From: Pomphorhynchus laevis
Lineage: Eukaryota; Acanthocephala; Palaeacanthocephala; Echinorhynchida; Pomphorhynchidae
Direction of reading: 5' to 3'
Length of the DNA stretch: 64,000 nt
Assembly (NCBI GenBank): GCA_012934845.2
Contig: WNNJ02002706.1
Location: 248,001 to 312,000, forward strand
In this document: one piece after another, positions 63,237 through 64,000 of the stretch
How the letters are laid out: each line of letters starts with the position of its first letter
Position numbering within the stretch: position 1 is the stretch's first letter
The notes under the pieces: generated by a model
The model's input: only the letters and a program-made list of their open reading frames with translations
The model's database searches: none
What the model was told of the DNA's origin: nothing
Made by a program: the position numbers and the translations under genes

Positions 63237-63480
63237 ATAGTTTTATCAGAGGAAATACATCATTAGCATGTATTTGGCCCCGCTGCTATGTTGGGTAGAG
63301 GAGTTAGGGGCCGAAACCTGATAGCATAGCAGTTCCTCCTGATGACCTCTAATTCTTATTCTGATACAACGTCTGTTATTTATTAGTCAATTCATAAAAA
63401 TGACGTTTATTTTAAATTTTATTTTTTATTTTTATTTTTTAACTTGATTAAAATTATAGAAAATCTAAAAACAATTATTA
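63237..63480 (+). repeat. PLE terminal segment with two stems
   Basis: AAATACAT (63,253-63,260) pairs with ATGTATTT (63,268-63,275), and GGCCCC (63,276-63,281) with GGGGCC (63,307-63,312), followed by GAAACCTG. The reverse complement of the same segment occurs at 31,440-31,820 and 32,195-32,255. Confidence 0.65.
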
Positions 63481-63600
63481 ATTTTATTATTTAATTATTA
63501 AATTTTGATTTAGCATTATTATGTTTTGTTTATTTTATAATTATATTAAATACGTAGACTCAGTTAGCCTATTTGAAAAAGGGTACAAAAAGGTATAAAA

Positions 63601-63895
63601 TTGAATCAGATAATAAAACTATACCTAAATGATTTTAATGTAAATCCAACATATGAACGTAGTGAGTTGAGTTTAGAAACAATTATTACAAGTCATTGTT
63701 CTATAATGGATAAAAAGGGTATAAAGGTTGAATCAGATAATAAAACTATACCTATATTATATTGGAATCCAAAATTACATAAAAATCAGTTAGATAAAAA
63801 TCAGACTCAGTTAGCTGATTTAATTTACTATAAAATTCCAAATTTGAAAAATATTCATAAATTATTAATATTTTACATTATTAACATTATTTAAA
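63601..63895 (+). mobile_element. PLE-type RT, N-terminal fragment of a following copy
   Basis: KKGIKVESDNKTIPILYWNP then KLHKNQ: the RT entry block. It lies after the terminal segment of the previous copy, in the same orientation, as in head-to-tail PLE tandems. A 20-codon part (KVESDNKTIP-like) is itself duplicated at about 63,600. Confidence 0.55.
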
Positions 63896-64000
63896 ATATA
63901 TAAGCTTCTCTTCTGTTTTGTAGGAAAGTTTAGGAAAGTTTTTTAAAAAGGAAAGTTTTTTAATGTGGCAAGTTTTTTAATGCACACAGACTGTGTGCTT

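Noticed and set aside
63305-63370. Hammerhead in the PLE terminal segment (GGGGCCGAAACC, CCTGATGA)
   Set aside because: The GAAA lies before the CTGATGA instead of after a stem II from it. A permuted reading gives no consistent helices.

Overview
The window is animal nuclear DNA, not bacterial. It is strongly AT-rich, one conserved gene is split into many exons with GT-AG introns, and most of the rest is retroelements: non-LTR LINEs with AP-type or restriction-like endonucleases, Ty3/Gypsy elements with very short LTRs, Penelope-like elements (PLEs), a tRNA-derived SINE and a tandem ribozyme-bearing repeat. This points to an invertebrate metazoan, but I cannot name the species.

Region by region. 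1-1,780: pieces of LINEs on the minus strand. 1,940-8,895: a decayed minus-strand Ty3/Gypsy element into which a plus-strand relative (3,672-7,557, 89-bp LTRs, 5-bp target duplication CGGAT) has inserted. 8,915-18,023: a LINE graveyard of APE-type CR1/L2-like elements around one nearly complete element (13,230-17,781) with a 990-codon ORF2 and a 5' leader of eleven 20-bp monomers. 18,541-18,958: a small unrecognised minus-strand gene. 19,423-61,190: one host gene on the plus strand, separase, the cysteine protease that cuts cohesin at anaphase. About 26 coding exons could be traced by splice phase, and both catalytic residues are in the exon at 54,617-54,781. 61,191-64,000: 3' flank with a small repeat pair and more PLE pieces.

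Separase introns fall into two classes: tiny ones of 43-65 nt, and long ones filled by repeats. The long introns hold two SINE copies and a SINE foldback, REL-endonuclease LINEs (27.9-29.2 and 40.4-43.4 kb), several PLE fragments with GIY-YIG endonuclease remains, a six-unit 177-bp satellite, and a roughly 352-bp tandem repeat at 44.2-45.0 kb.

The most interesting object is that tandem repeat. Each full unit carries a type I hammerhead ribozyme with an intact CTGATGA/GAAA core, stem II, a short stem III and a GTC cleavage triplet. In the second unit helix I is also perfect. This is the layout of a metazoan retrozyme, and it lies inside the separase gene in the sense orientation, close to PLE relatives that could supply the reverse transcriptase. 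Other points worth attention are the variable-number promoter monomers of LINE A, 3' hairpins kept by compensatory change, PLEs with inverted 3'-UTR arms, and hammerhead-like motifs at PLE 3' ends.
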